Assembly: GCF_001874525.1 (NCBI RefSeq)
Contig: NZ_LKAQ01000004.1
Location: 372,001-436,000 of the forward strand
Direction of reading: 5' to 3'
From: Pseudodesulfovibrio hydrargyri
GTDB lineage: Bacteria > Desulfobacterota > Desulfovibrionia > Desulfovibrionales > Desulfovibrionaceae
DNA length: 64,000 nucleotides
Under the pieces are notes generated by a model. The model searched no databases. It had not been told where the DNA came from and was given only the letters and a program-made list of their open reading frames with translations. Positions 19,869 through 28,466 of this stretch are shown in pieces. Position 1 is the stretch's first letter, and the number at the start of each line of letters is the position of its first letter. The translations under genes were made by a program, and so were the position numbers.

Positions 19869-20213
19869 ATGATCGAAGTCACCGAAGCTGCCCAGAAGCA
19901 GCTGGAAGGCTACTTCCAGGACAAGGAAACGTCCCCGGTCCGCGTGTATCTCGCGGCCGGCGGTTGAGCGGGCCCGCGCCTGACCCTGGCTCTGGATGAG
20001 CCTAACGATAAGGATGACGTGTCCGAGGCCGGTGGATTCACCTTCCTCGTGGAAAAGGACCTGCTGGCCCAGGCCGGCAACATCAAGATCGACATGACCT
20101 ATTACGGATTCGTCGTGGAATCCGAGAACCCCGTGGGCGGAGGCGGCTCCAGCTGCGACTGCTCCTCGGCCGGTTCCTGCGGTTCCGCCGGCTCCGGCGG
20201 CTGCGGCTGCTAG
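19869..20213 (+). CDS. HesB/IscA-like selenoprotein (in-frame TGA read as Sec33)
   Basis: A 114-residue A-type Fe-S carrier-like protein if the TGA at 19965-19967 is read as selenocysteine. The frame starts at ATG 19869 behind AGGAGG and is interrupted only by that TGA. The paralogue at 20647 has TGC, Cys33, at the exactly aligned position (GGC-AGPRL against GG-TGA-AGPRL). This is the first conserved Cys of the IscA motif. A candidate bacterial SECIS stem, GGCTC (19988-19992) / GAGCC (19998-20002) with a TGGAT loop, lies 25 bases past the TGA. The C-terminus is rich in Gly and Cys (CDC, CGC). HesB-like proteins are a described selenoprotein group. Confidence 0.88.
19988..20002 (+). promoter_or_regulatory. 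Candidate bacterial SECIS apical stem-loop
   Basis: GGCTC-TGGAT-GAGCC forms a 5-bp stem with a G-containing 5-base loop. It starts 20 bases after the TGA, within the usual distance for SelB recognition in bacterial selenoprotein mRNAs. The match is structural only. Confidence 0.55.
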
Positions 20214-20292
20214 CCGACGACAGCGGCGATCCGCTTCGCTGGAATTGTAGGCGAATCTTCGAGCCGTACAATATCCTAGGTGAGCCGCAAAA

Positions 20293-20340
20293 GGCCCGGA
20301 CCGACGCGTATCCCAATTCGCGAGGGTCCGGGCCTTTTTT
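20293..20340 (+). terminator. Terminator of the selenoprotein gene
   Basis: The stem GGCCCGGACC (20293-20302) / GGTCCGGGCC (20325-20334), with an inner CGCG/CGCG pairing, is followed by six T. An equivalent terminator follows the Cys paralogue. Confidence 0.88.
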
Positions 20341-20646
20341 GCGCCTCGCGGCTCGCCGCCTCCCACCCGTCTGCCGCCATGGCGTTGCGGTGAAATCCCG
20401 CTCGGGTTCTGCCTCTTTATATATGAATCGGGCAGGCGCCTCCATGCCTGCGTCCGCCCACCTGCCGCCGAAGGAGCGGGACCCGGCAGGGATTGCGGGT
20501 ACCCCCGGGGGGCTCGGATCAGATTTTTTCACCTGTGATTCCATCGCATTGGACTGTTTTGCCGAGAGCGGTGATCGTTTTTCCCTTTACATCGGATAGA
20601 TGATCCTTATTGTTTTGGAGAACGAAACCAATCCAGGAGAGTAATT
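20341..20646 (+). other. Spacer between the two HesB-like genes
   Basis: No gene is seen. The first part (to about 20382) matches sequence downstream of the second gene, including GCGCCTCGCG and CCCGTCT.CCGCCATGG. The stretch near 20560-20646 is AT-richer and probably holds the promoter and AGGAGAG ribosome site of the paralogue. Confidence 0.5.
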
Positions 20647-20967
20647 ATGATCACTGTTACCGAATCGGCCCAGAACGAACTGACCAAATATTTTGCGGAC
20701 AAGGACGTACAGCCCATCCGCGTGCACCTGGCCGACGGCGGTTGCGCCGGGCCCCGCCTGTCCCTGGCCCTGGACGAGCTGCGCGACGGCGACAAATCCT
20801 TTGACCAGGGAGACTTCACCTTTCTGATCAACGAGGAACTGGCCCAGGCCTCGGGTGCCGTGTCCATCGACATGACCCCCTACGGCTTCCAGGTCTCTTC
20901 CGAGAACGAGATGGGCGGCGGAGGCTGCGGGTGCTCCTCCTGCGGCACCGGCTCCTGCGGCTGCTAG
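20647..20967 (+). CDS. HesB/IscA-like protein (Cys paralogue)
   Basis: A 106-residue A-type Fe-S carrier-like protein, a tandem paralogue of the selenoprotein upstream. Cys33 (DGGCAGPRLSLAL) takes the place of selenocysteine. The C-terminal tail GGGGCGCSSCGTGSCGC supplies the other cysteines. Both genes share the post-stop sequence CCGACGACA.GCGGCGATCC and a similar terminator, so the duplicated unit includes 3' flank. Its likely role is Fe-S or metal handling; no isc or suf genes are nearby. Confidence 0.88.
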   Translation: MITVTESAQNELTKYFADKDVQPIRVHLADGGCAGPRLSLALDELRDGDKSFDQGDFTFLINEELAQASGAVSIDMTPYGFQVSSENEMGGGGCGCSSCGTGSCGC

Positions 20968-21005
20968 CCGACGACAAGCGGCGATCCGCTTCGCTGCAGC
21001 AAAAA

Positions 21006-21054
21006 GGCCCGGACCCTCGCGTATCGAGATACGCTTCGGTCCCGGGCCTTTTTT
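21006..21054 (+). terminator. Terminator of the Cys HesB paralogue
   Basis: The stem GGCCCGGACC / GGTCCCGGGCC (one bulged base), with an inner GCGTAT/ATACGC hairpin, is followed by six T. Confidence 0.87.
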
Positions 21055-21202
21055 CTTGCGCCTCGCGCGCTCAACTCTTTTCGCGGCCCAGCCCGTCTCC
21101 CGCCATGGAAATCAGGCAGAGAGCGTCAGGACCGCCCGCGTTCGGGAAATGCAACCAATCGGTCCCTTAGACCACCCAAACGGATAGAACCGTCCTCCCC
21201 CT

Positions 21203-21253
21203 TGGAGCGCCTTCGGGTGCCCCTGCACCCGAACAGCGGCTCTCACCCCCCGC
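21203..21253 (-). repeat. Structured block-1 repeat, copy D
   Basis: On the minus strand this reads GAGAGCCGCTGT, then a perfect 9-bp hairpin TTCGGGTGC-AGGG-GCACCCGAA, then GGCGCTCCA. It matches block 1 of the compound repeats at 14731 and 31224 but lacks block 2 and the long hairpin. The surrounding 21055-21346 stretch has no gene. Confidence 0.65.
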
Positions 21254-21346
21254 ACGCAATTCCGCACAGGGCACTTCGGTCACGGGGATGCCCTCCCGCG
21301 CCCCTCGGCATCAGGCTTGGGAGAGCAAGCCGCGCTCGGGGACACC

Positions 21347-21378
21347 AAAAAAAGGGCGGTGCTCGCTTGGCACCGCCC
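21347..21378 (-). terminator. Terminator of the interrupted ligase gene
   Basis: On the minus strand, GGGCGGTGC / GCACCGCCC with a 7-base loop is followed by seven T. It lies 40 bases beyond the TAA at 21418, not beyond the internal TAG at 21685, which supports 21418 as the original gene end. Confidence 0.85.
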
Positions 21379-21417
21379 ATTCGATTAGGACCGCAATCCC
21401 GGCCCTGACAGCCGGGT

Positions 21418-22656
21418 TTAATCGAACTTTCTCTCATCGACGAGACGGGGCGCATCATCCGGCAGGGTGCCGGGGGCGCAGGTCTCGGCGATTGGTCGCA
21501 ATTTCATCAAGGCCTGGAAGCCGACCTTGAAACTTTCCGTATCGAAAGGCTGGGCCGTTTCGGCCACCACCACGAGTACGTCCCTGCCACTAACATGTTT
21601 TACACGAATCTGCCAGCCGGAAATGGCCGAAAATCCCGAAAAAGCCGTGCCGGCCTGGCCCGGGTGGATGGCCCGGCCCTTGACCTAGACCATATCGTCG
21701 GCCCTGCCTTTCCATCCAGAAAGCTTTCTGGCCGTGCGCCCGCACGCGCACCGGCTCAGGTCCATGGACGACAGGTCGCCCGTAGCCAGCCGGACCAGCG
21801 GGTAGTCGGTGAAGAACGGGGTGACCACCACCTCGCCCACTTCGCCGTCGGGCACGGGCAGACCGGTGACCGGGTCGCAGATCTCCACGTGGCGGTAGTT
21901 GGACAGATGCATACCGCCCAGCTCCCGGCACTCGTAGGCGATGCAGCCCACGTCGGCCGTGCCGTACCCCTGGCGCACGGAGATGCCGAACATCTCCTCC
22001 ACTTCGGCGCGCAGGGATTCGGGCAGCGGCTCGGCCGCTACGTACGCCTTTTCCAGATGAAAATCCTCCAGCGGGTCGAGCCCCATGGCCCGGGCCTTCT
22101 CGCCGATGGCCTTGAGGTGGCTGGCCATGCCGACGAAGGCGTTAACCGGCAGTTCGGCCAGAAACTCGATCTGTTTTTCCGTGTTGTCCGGACCGGCCGG
22201 AATGACCGCGCAGCCTATGTCCCGCAGAGGCTCCTCGAACATCAGCCCGGCCGGGGCCATGTGGTAGGAGAAGGTCATCTGGGCCAGGTCGCCGGGCCGG
22301 AACCCGGCGGCGAAGAAACCCTCGGACCACGCCCAGTAGTCCGGTCCGCGCCCCTCGGGAGCATAGATCGGCCCGGGCGACCGGTAGATGCGCGACAGTT
22401 CGCCCGACCTGGCGGCCAGGAACCAGCCGATGCCGTGCTCTTGCTGCCATTTGACGATGTCCCGCCTGCGCAGGGGCGGTATCCTGGCGTAGTCGTCCCA
22501 GTCCTTGAAATCCCTGGCGCACGCCCCCAGGTCCCGCAAGCGCGCCTGAAACTCGCCCGAGGCCCGCTCGGCCGCCAGGAGCACCTCCTTCACGCCCTTC
22601 CATTTGCGCTTCATCCGCTTGTCGCGCGGCTCCGTCTCATACTCGGTGTAGTACAT
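21418..22656 (-). pseudogene. Phenylacetate-CoA ligase-like gene interrupted by an in-frame amber codon
   Basis: AMP-forming ligase of the phenylacetate-CoA ligase/acyl-protein synthetase type. The ATG at 22656 follows GGAGG. Recognisable parts are RSPGPIYAPEG, QGYGTADVG, a glycine-rich TGLPVPDGEVGEVVVTPF, and GWKGRADDMV before the C-terminal lid domain. Codon 324 is TAG (21685-21687). Translation in the same frame continues for 88 sense codons (VKGRAIHPGQAGTAF and on, including WQIRV and LPDDAPRLVDERKFD) to a TAA at 21418, with the terminator just after. One base change from AAG would give DDMVKVKGRA. It could be a recent nonsense mutation, a sequencing error or readthrough. If it is truncated, the 323-residue product lacks the lid domain. 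Confidence 0.8.
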
Positions 22657-23047
22657 GGATGCATGCCTCCGGAAGCCCGTCCCGGTCGTCGTCACCGCTC
22701 CGCCCAGGGCGGAGGAACCTGCCGACCCTTTTGTATTGGAGCCTACGACAGATGCCGTTTTTTTGCCACAACTCTCCCCTCCCCCCTCTTTCCAGGACGG
22801 GAGAAAGTGTGGGCTTATGCGCGGGGCAGGAAGAACGGAACGCGATGCCGCCATGTTTCATGGGAAAAGACACGCCCACGGGCACGGCGATGTATGTGAA
22901 GGCGGACGCAACGTCGCGGACGCCGCGACAGGCCATAATCGTTCCATTATGGTCCCGGACCCTTCGGGTCCTCGCGGCGTCCGTACGGCCCGTCGGCGGA
23001 TTCACGCCGTCCGGGTATATGCTATGTTGCCGGATAAGCGGCCGGGC
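22657..23047. other. Intergenic region with a 67-nt branched palindrome
   Basis: No gene is seen in these 391 bases between two minus-strand genes. At 22917-22983 a 12-bp stem (CGGACGCCGCGA / TCGCGGCGTCCG) encloses two further hairpins: CCATAAT-N6-ATTATGG (22933-22952) and GGACCC-TTC-GGGTCC. This forms a three-way-junction shape. Confidence 0.65.
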
Positions 23048-23704
23048 CTATGCCCATGCCTCGGCGAAATCCTCTGGAGCGACCAGTTTGTAGCCCCGGT
23101 CCTCAAGCGCGGCCGCGACCGAGGACGGGTCTTCGGTATCCATGCGCACGACCACGATGCGGCGTCCGCTGTAAAAGAAGGTGCCGGTGGAGATGATCGA
23201 GATCTTCATGTTGGCGATAACCCCGGCGACCTCGTAGAGCACGCCGGAACGGTCCTCCACCTCAAGCGTCAGGCGGCTGCCGCCCTCGCGGTATCCCATC
23301 TCCTCGGCCAGGACGTCGAGCATGACGTTGCGGTTGATGTAGCCGATGAGCTCGCCGGTCTCGCCGACCACGGCCAGGCCGGCCAGGTTCATCTCGTACA
23401 TCATGTCGGCCGCGCCCTCGATCTCGGTCTCCGGAGCCACGGTCTTGATGTCCGTGCGGTAGATCTTCTCCACCGTGAGCTTGCTCATCAGGTAGTTGAT
23501 CTCGTGTTTTTCCAGGGAAGTCATGATGCTGGGCAAGGCGGCCGAGATGTCTTCCTTGCGCACGTAGCCGACCAGCCTGCCCTCGTCGTCCACCACCAGG
23601 AGCATCCAGAGCTTGTTGTCCTCAAGCTGTTTCTGGGCGTCCTTGACCAGCGTCTGGGGGGTGACCTTGACGAAGTCGCGAAGCATCTTCAGTCCGACGT
23701 ACAT
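23048..23704 (-). CDS. CBS-pair and ACT domain protein (AcuB-like)
   Basis: A 218-residue cytoplasmic protein. Two CBS motifs occupy about residues 1-135 (VTPQTLVKDAQKQLEDNKLWMLLVVDDEG, then LAGLAVVGETGELIGYINRNVM). A C-terminal ACT-like domain begins near LTLEVEDRSGVLYEVAGVIANM. CBS pairs usually bind adenine nucleotides and ACT domains bind amino acids, so this is probably a metabolic sensor. AcuB-like proteins share this layout. The start at 23704 has AAGGAGG eight bases upstream; the longer open frame is not supported. Confidence 0.85.
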   Translation of the reverse strand: MYVGLKMLRDFVKVTPQTLVKDAQKQLEDNKLWMLLVVDDEGRLVGYVRKEDISAALPSIMTSLEKHEINYLMSKLTVEKIYRTDIKTVAPETEIEGAADMMYEMNLAGLAVVGETGELIGYINRNVMLDVLAEEMGYREGGSRLTLEVEDRSGVLYEVAGVIANMKISIISTGTFFYSGRRIVVVRMDTEDPSSVAAALEDRGYKLVAPEDFAEAWA

Positions 23705-23962
23705 GTATTCCTCCTTGGCAGGGCAGCGCGTGCTCTGGGTTCTGTAAATGGCATGGATTCGTTCCGGTTGGATACACGTTTTCATTGGGCGGCGCAATTC
23801 CAACCGTACGCGGCGCGGCCCCCGGGCCTTGTCCCCGAAGGCCCGTTTTCCAGCGGCAGGCCGACGCCCAAACGTTTGTCCGGGTAACACTTTCCCGCCC
23901 AACTGACAGGGGCCGGGAATCCGCTCCGGGAGGGCAACGGCCGGACCAGTCCGCTTCGGTTC

Positions 23963-23990
23963 TTGACTTTTTCCGCTTTCAAGGCATTAT
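23963..23990 (+). promoter_or_regulatory. Predicted sigma-70 promoter of the diguanylate cyclase
   Basis: TTGACT (23963-23968) and CATTAT (23985-23990) are separated by 16 bases, about 65 bases upstream of the start codon. The region 23705-23962, between the two divergent genes, shows no other clear feature. Confidence 0.4.
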
Positions 23991-24055
23991 TTTACGGGGG
24001 AAACCCGGCCGCCGCGCGACGGGGAAACGAGGCTCGCGCCAGGGGGGACCGATCC

Positions 24056-25006
24056 ATGTTTTTCAAACGGAAAAATCAAACCGTCTTCGTCAAGACGTCC
24101 ACGGGCAACCGTCAGGCCGTCCGTGCCGGCCTGCCCATCTTCATCATTCTCGCCCTGACCATGAGCCCCCTGCTCACGGCGGGAAGCGCCATTGCGCGAC
24201 AGCTCGATGGCGGGCAATACCTGACCGGATTCGGAACCATGGAGGGCAAATCCCTCTATCAGCGGCAAGCGGCCCTAGGTTCCGGCTCCTTTCCGGACGG
24301 CGCGGGCCGCTTTCCGGCCTTGCGAGCTCAGGCCACGGGAGGCGTTCCCAATATCCCGGACAGCGGCAACGACGCCCTGCTCCTCAAGCTGTTCGCGGGC
24401 GGAGCCGTGCTTCTCGCGCTGGTCGCTTTCGGCGCGTGGCACCTGGCCCTGGCCGTGGCCCGGCGCAGACAGTTCGAGGGCGAACTCTTCGAGGTGGCCA
24501 TGTTCGACGCCCTGACAGGACTGCCCAACCGCGAGCTCTTTTATGACCGGCTGAACGAATCCATGAACCTGTCCGCCCGATACGAGCGCAGACTGGCCCT
24601 GCTGCACATCGAGCTGGACGGCTTCAAGGAGGTCAATGACACACTGGGGCACGAGGCGGGCGACGAACTGCTCAAGCGGGTCGGCGCGCTGCTGACCGGC
24701 TCGGTGCGCCGGTCCGACACCGTTGCCCGGCTGGGCGGCGACGAGTTCATCGTCATGCTCAACGAGATAACCAACGTGGGCGACGCGGTCCTGGTGGGCG
24801 AGAAGCTCGTCTCGGCCCTGCGCGCGCCCATTACCCTCAGGGAAGGCCCGGCGACCATAGGCGCCAGCGTGGGCGTGTCCGTGTATCCGGAGCACGGGGC
24901 GTCCGCCGATCTCCTGATCCAGAAGGCGGATCAGGCCATGTACGTCTCCAAGAACAAGGGCAGGAACACCTGCACCATGGCCGCGCGAACGGCCGACGCC
25001 CCCTAG
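24056..25006 (+). CDS. Membrane diguanylate cyclase (GGDEF)
   Basis: A 316-residue inner-membrane enzyme that makes cyclic di-GMP. A transmembrane helix near residues 27-47 and another near 110-132 ([16 protein letters not shown]) bound a short periplasmic stretch of about 60 residues that must be the sensor. The cytoplasmic GGDEF domain has the exact active-site motif G227-G-D-E-F231 and an intact inhibitory site R218-R-S-D221 five residues earlier, so product feedback is expected. The ATG at 24056 follows AGGGGGGAC. Its stop overlaps the convergent CobD-CobQ stop in a shared CTAG. Confidence 0.9.
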   Translation: MFFKRKNQTVFVKTSTGNRQAVRAGLPIFIILALTMSPLLTAGSAIARQLDGGQYLTGFGTMEGKSLYQRQAALGSGSFPDGAGRFPALRAQATGGVPNIPDSGNDALLLKLFAGGAVLLALVAFGAWHLALAVARRRQFEGELFEVAMFDALTGLPNRELFYDRLNESMNLSARYERRLALLHIELDGFKEVNDTLGHEAGDELLKRVGALLTGSVRRSDTVARLGGDEFIVMLNEITNVGDAVLVGEKLVSALRAPITLREGPATIGASVGVSVYPEHGASADLLIQKADQAMYVSKNKGRNTCTMAARTADAP

Positions 25007-27678
25007 CCGCCCATGCGCCTGAACAGCGGGGCCTGGGCGCAGCAGCCCGACAGCCCCAGCGCGCGGTAGACCGCGTCCATGTCCACGGCCTCGCGGACCA
25101 CCGAGGCCAGGTGGTCCAGGGCGTCCTCCAGACCGAAGGTGGACTGGACGGTCTCCAGCGGCGACAACCCCTTGTCCATGCGCAACTGGTCGATGAACCA
25201 GCGGCGGAACGCGTCCGCGTCGAACAGCCCGTGCAGGTAGGTGCCGAGCACCCGCCCGTCCGGGCGCATGTAGCCGAGCGGCTCGCCCGCGCTGTCGCGC
25301 AGGGCCACGCGCAGGTCGTCGGACAACGGCTCGGTGCGGCCGTGATGGATTTCATAGCCATGCACGCTGCGGCCCGAGGCAGAGTGCGTGCCAAACGTGC
25401 GGGTCAGGGTCTTTTCCGGGGCCAGGGTGGTCTGGACCGGTAGGAGGTCGAAGCCCTCCACCCGGGTGGTTTCGGACTCCAGCCCGTAGGGATCGTCCAC
25501 GATGCGGCCGAGCATCTGGAACCCGCCGCAGATGCCGACGATGCGGGTGCGGCCCTCGGCCAGCCCGCGCAGGACCGCGGCCATGCCCGTGCCCTTGAGG
25601 GCGCGCATGTCCGGCACCGTGGACTTGGAGCCCGGGATGATCACCGCGTCCGGCGTGCCCACGTCGCGGGCGTCGGCCGCCACGCGCACGCGCACGTCCG
25701 GCTCGTTGTACAGCGGGTCGATGTCGTTGAAATTCGAGATGCGCGGCAGGTCCAGGACGACCACGTCCACGCACTGGTCCTCGGGCAGCTTGTCCGCCTC
25801 GGGCCGGAAGCCCTCCTTGAACGAGACCGAGTCCTCCTCGGGCAGCCCCAGGCCGTGGATGTACGGCACGGTGCCGAGCACCGGCTTGCCCGTGCGCTCG
25901 AACATCTGGCCGAAGGCCGGGTCAAGCAGCGAGGCGTCGCCCCGGAAGCGGTTGATGACGTACCCCTCCACCAGGTTGCGCTCCTTCGGCGTGAGCAGGC
26001 TCATGGTCCCGACGATGGAGGCGAAGACCCCGCCCCGGTCGATGTCGCCGGTGAGCAGGACCCGGGCCTTGGCGTACTCGGCCATGGCCATGTTGACGAT
26101 GTCGTGGTGCTTGAGGTTGACCTCGGCCGGGCTGCCCGCCCCTTCCAGGACCATGACGTCGTGCTCGTTGGCCAGGGAGTCGTAGGCCGCCTTGACCGCG
26201 TCGAAGGCGCGCGGCTTGAACTCCACGTACTCGCGCACGTTCATGTTGCCCACCGGCCGCCCCATGACGATGACCTGGGAGCCGGTGTCCGACCCGGGCT
26301 TGAGCAGCACCGGGTTCATGCGCACGTCCGGATTCAGGCGGCAGGCCATGGCCTGGGTCACCTGGGCGCGGCCCATCTCGCCGCCCTGGTCCGTGACGTA
26401 GGAGTTGAGCGACATGTTCTGGGCCTTGAACGGGGCCACGTCGAACCCGTCCTGGAGCATGATCCGGCAGAAGGCCGCCGCCAGCACGGACTTGCCCGCG
26501 TTGGAACTGGTCCCCTGGATCATCAGGGCCGGGGTTTTGCGCGTGCGCCGGACCACCGGACCGCGCGCCGTGCCCGCCACCTCCTCCATGGCCCGGATGA
26601 GGCGCTCGTTGTCCTCGCGGCCGCGCACGGCCACCCGAAACCACTTGTCGTCCAGGCCGGTGTAGTTGCCGCACAGCCGGATGCCTATGCGGTGCTCCAT
26701 GAGCAGCCGCTCCTGCAGAAAGATCGCGTCCCGGCCCACGCGGTCCATGCGGCAGAGCAGGTAGTTGGCCGCGCCGGGCAGGACCTTGATGCCCGGGACC
26801 TGCCTGAGGCCCGAGGCCAGGGATTCGCGCAGAAGCCGGGTCTGCTCGCGGGTCTCGGCCAGGTAGGCGTCGTCCTTCAGGCAGCGCTCGCCCACCTTCT
26901 GGGCCAGGGTGTTCACGGACCAGGCGGCCATGTTCTGGCGGATGCGCAGGATCACGTCCGGATCGGCGAAGGCCAGCCCCAAGCGCAGACCTGGGATGGC
27001 GTAGGACTTGGTCAGGGACAGGACGGTGATCACGTTGGACGGCCGGTCGCGGGTCAGCCGGTCCGCGTCTTCGGGCAGAAATTCGGCAAAGGACTCGTCC
27101 ACCACAAAGGTGGACTGGGGGAACATGGCCGCCACCTCGCGCAGGTCGTTGGCCGACACCACGGTACCGGTGGGGTTGTTGGGCGAGCACAGAAAGACCA
27201 GGGAGGGCGTGGCCAGGAGCGTGCCCATGGACGGGAAATCCACCGTGAAATCGTCGGTCAGCGGCGGCTCGACCACGGGCAGACGGTGGACCCGGCAGGA
27301 CCGGGCGTAGTCCACGTAGGTGGGCGAGGGGATGACCGCCCGGCGGAACCCCTTGAGCCCGGCGATGGCGAAGAGCAGCTCGGACGCGCCGTTGCCCGCC
27401 GTGACCTGGGTGGGCCAGACCTTGTAGCGCTCGGACGCGGCCATGATCAACCGGGTGCACTCCGGGTCCGGGTAGGCGTCCACCTCCTGCAACGCCTGGC
27501 CGACCACCTGGCCGAGCCACGGCGGCGGCCCCAGCGGGTTCACGTTGGCCGAAAAGTCGAGGATATCCTCCACCGCGCACCCGGCTGTTTCGGCCATGCG
27601 CCTGCGGTTCCCCCCATGGGCGAACTTCCGTTCGTCCAAGACCTCGGGTATCCCCGCGAAAAGATTCTGCTTATCCAT
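25003..27678 (-). CDS. Fused threonine-phosphate decarboxylase (CobD) and cobyric acid synthase (CobQ)
   Basis: An 891-residue two-enzyme fusion for adenosylcobalamin synthesis. Residues 1-375 form a PLP-dependent aminotransferase-fold enzyme of the CobD/CobC type: NPLGPP, PNNPTG and the PLP lysine K224 in [14 protein letters not shown]. It makes the aminopropanol-phosphate linker. Residues about 382-891 are CobQ/CbiP: an ATP-binding GTSSNAGKS loop (389-397), [10 protein letters not shown], and a class I glutamine amidotransferase domain with Cys717 in [10 protein letters not shown] and a late HGLFD histidine. CobQ amidates four side chains of the corrin ring. The linkage lets two adjacent steps share one polypeptide. 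Both active sites look intact. Confidence 0.93.
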   Translation of the reverse strand: MDKQNLFAGIPEVLDERKFAHGGNRRRMAETAGCAVEDILDFSANVNPLGPPPWLGQVVGQALQEVDAYPDPECTRLIMAASERYKVWPTQVTAGNGASELLFAIAGLKGFRRAVIPSPTYVDYARSCRVHRLPVVEPPLTDDFTVDFPSMGTLLATPSLVFLCSPNNPTGTVVSANDLREVAAMFPQSTFVVDESFAEFLPEDADRLTRDRPSNVITVLSLTKSYAIPGLRLGLAFADPDVILRIRQNMAAWSVNTLAQKVGERCLKDDAYLAETREQTRLLRESLASGLRQVPGIKVLPGAANYLLCRMDRVGRDAIFLQERLLMEHRIGIRLCGNYTGLDDKWFRVAVRGREDNERLIRAMEEVAGTARGPVVRRTRKTPALMIQGTSSNAGKSVLAAAFCRIMLQDGFDVAPFKAQNMSLNSYVTDQGGEMGRAQVTQAMACRLNPDVRMNPVLLKPGSDTGSQVIVMGRPVGNMNVREYVEFKPRAFDAVKAAYDSLANEHDVMVLEGAGSPAEVNLKHHDIVNMAMAEYAKARVLLTGDIDRGGVFASIVGTMSLLTPKERNLVEGYVINRFRGDASLLDPAFGQMFERTGKPVLGTVPYIHGLGLPEEDSVSFKEGFRPEADKLPEDQCVDVVVLDLPRISNFNDIDPLYNEPDVRVRVAADARDVGTPDAVIIPGSKSTVPDMRALKGTGMAAVLRGLAEGRTRIVGICGGFQMLGRIVDDPYGLESETTRVEGFDLLPVQTTLAPEKTLTRTFGTHSASGRSVHGYEIHHGRTEPLSDDLRVALRDSAGEPLGYMRPDGRVLGTYLHGLFDADAFRRWFIDQLRMDKGLSPLETVQSTFGLEDALDHLASVVREAVDMDAVYRALGLSGCCAQAPLFRRMGG

Positions 27679-27783
27679 GTGCCCCCGATATCAGCGCATC
27701 AACTGTAGAGAAATTCGAGACTTTTCGTGGAATACGCGCAAAGCGTGCGGGTGTCCACTTCGGGGTGGCGGGGGATGAAAAAC

Positions 27784-27811
27784 TTGACTATGCGACATTT
27801 GTCGCTATCTT
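27784..27811 (+). promoter_or_regulatory. Promoter and palindromic operator of the RES-Xre operon
   Basis: TTGACT (27784-27789) and TATCTT (27806-27811) are spaced by 16 bases. The spacer holds the perfect palindrome GCGACA-TT-TGTCGC (27792-27805). Its position between the promoter elements is typical of a toxin-antitoxin autorepression site bound by the Xre antitoxin. Confidence 0.65.
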
Positions 27812-27878
27812 TATGACAAGTGACGCATCACATATATCCCCGCGGCGCAAGTTGCGGTCCAACCGACAGGAGAGAGCG

Positions 27879-28466
27879 ATGCCTGCCGCAAGAGACAAGA
27901 ACAACATTGGGGAAAGGAATATCCCTGGGGCCTTCAACGTGGACTGCGTTCCAAACGCGAATGAACAGTTTCACGGGGCCACGGACGCGGGGAGCGGCAG
28001 CCCTTCCATACGGGAGGAAGCCATTCGTACGTGGCTGGAGTGCCAGGCGATTTTCACTCATGAATCCGCCTTGTTGCGTTTACACGAAAAGACTCCCTCG
28101 ACGATCCAGGGCTACATCAGAAAGGGTTTCCTGCCGGAGGAAGTCGACTTCACGACACAGTTGACCGGCCTGACGCAGCGAGACCTGACGGAAAAACTCG
28201 GTCTTTCGACGCGCACTTTGCAACGGAATCTCAAGGAAAAAAAGAGGTTGTCCCCGGAGAAGAGCGACCGCCTTTTCCGATTGCAAAAGCTCACCAGCGC
28301 GGCCTTGGACCTCTTTGACGGGAATGTCATGGCCATGCAGCAATGGATCAAGACGCCGCTGCCCGTGCTCAACGGGGAATCGCCCATTTCCTATTCCGAC
28401 ACCGAACCGGGAGCGCAGTTCGTGCTCGACCTGATCGATCGGCTTGAGAATGGGGTCTTCTCCTGA
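27879..28466 (+). CDS. Xre/MbcA/ParS-type antitoxin of a RES toxin pair
   Basis: A 195-residue DNA-binding antitoxin. A central helix-turn-helix (LTQRDLTEKLGLSTRTLQRNLKEKKRL) is followed by the MbcA/ParS toxin-binding domain with ALDLFDGNVMAMQQWIKTP and a conserved C-terminal block ending FVLDLIDRLENG. It is larger than many Xre antitoxins because of an N-terminal part of about 75 residues. The ATG at 27879 follows AGGAGAG; the open frame extends upstream through the promoter. The stop overlaps the toxin start (TGATG), so the two are coupled. It probably neutralises the toxin and represses the operon. Confidence 0.88.
   Translation: MPAARDKNNIGERNIPGAFNVDCVPNANEQFHGATDAGSGSPSIREEAIRTWLECQAIFTHESALLRLHEKTPSTIQGYIRKGFLPEEVDFTTQLTGLTQRDLTEKLGLSTRTLQRNLKEKKRLSPEKSDRLFRLQKLTSAALDLFDGNVMAMQQWIKTPLPVLNGESPISYSDTEPGAQFVLDLIDRLENGVFS

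Noticed and set aside
21055..21346. Possible small genes between the HesB paralogue and the ligase terminator
   Set aside because: Short frames exist but lack ribosome sites and protein-like composition. The stretch holds a terminator, a repeat copy and otherwise unassigned sequence.
22655..23887. A 410-codon plus-strand frame between the ligase and the cyclase
   Set aside because: Antisense to the CBS-ACT gene, which has clear domains and a good ribosome site. The frame has no family similarity.
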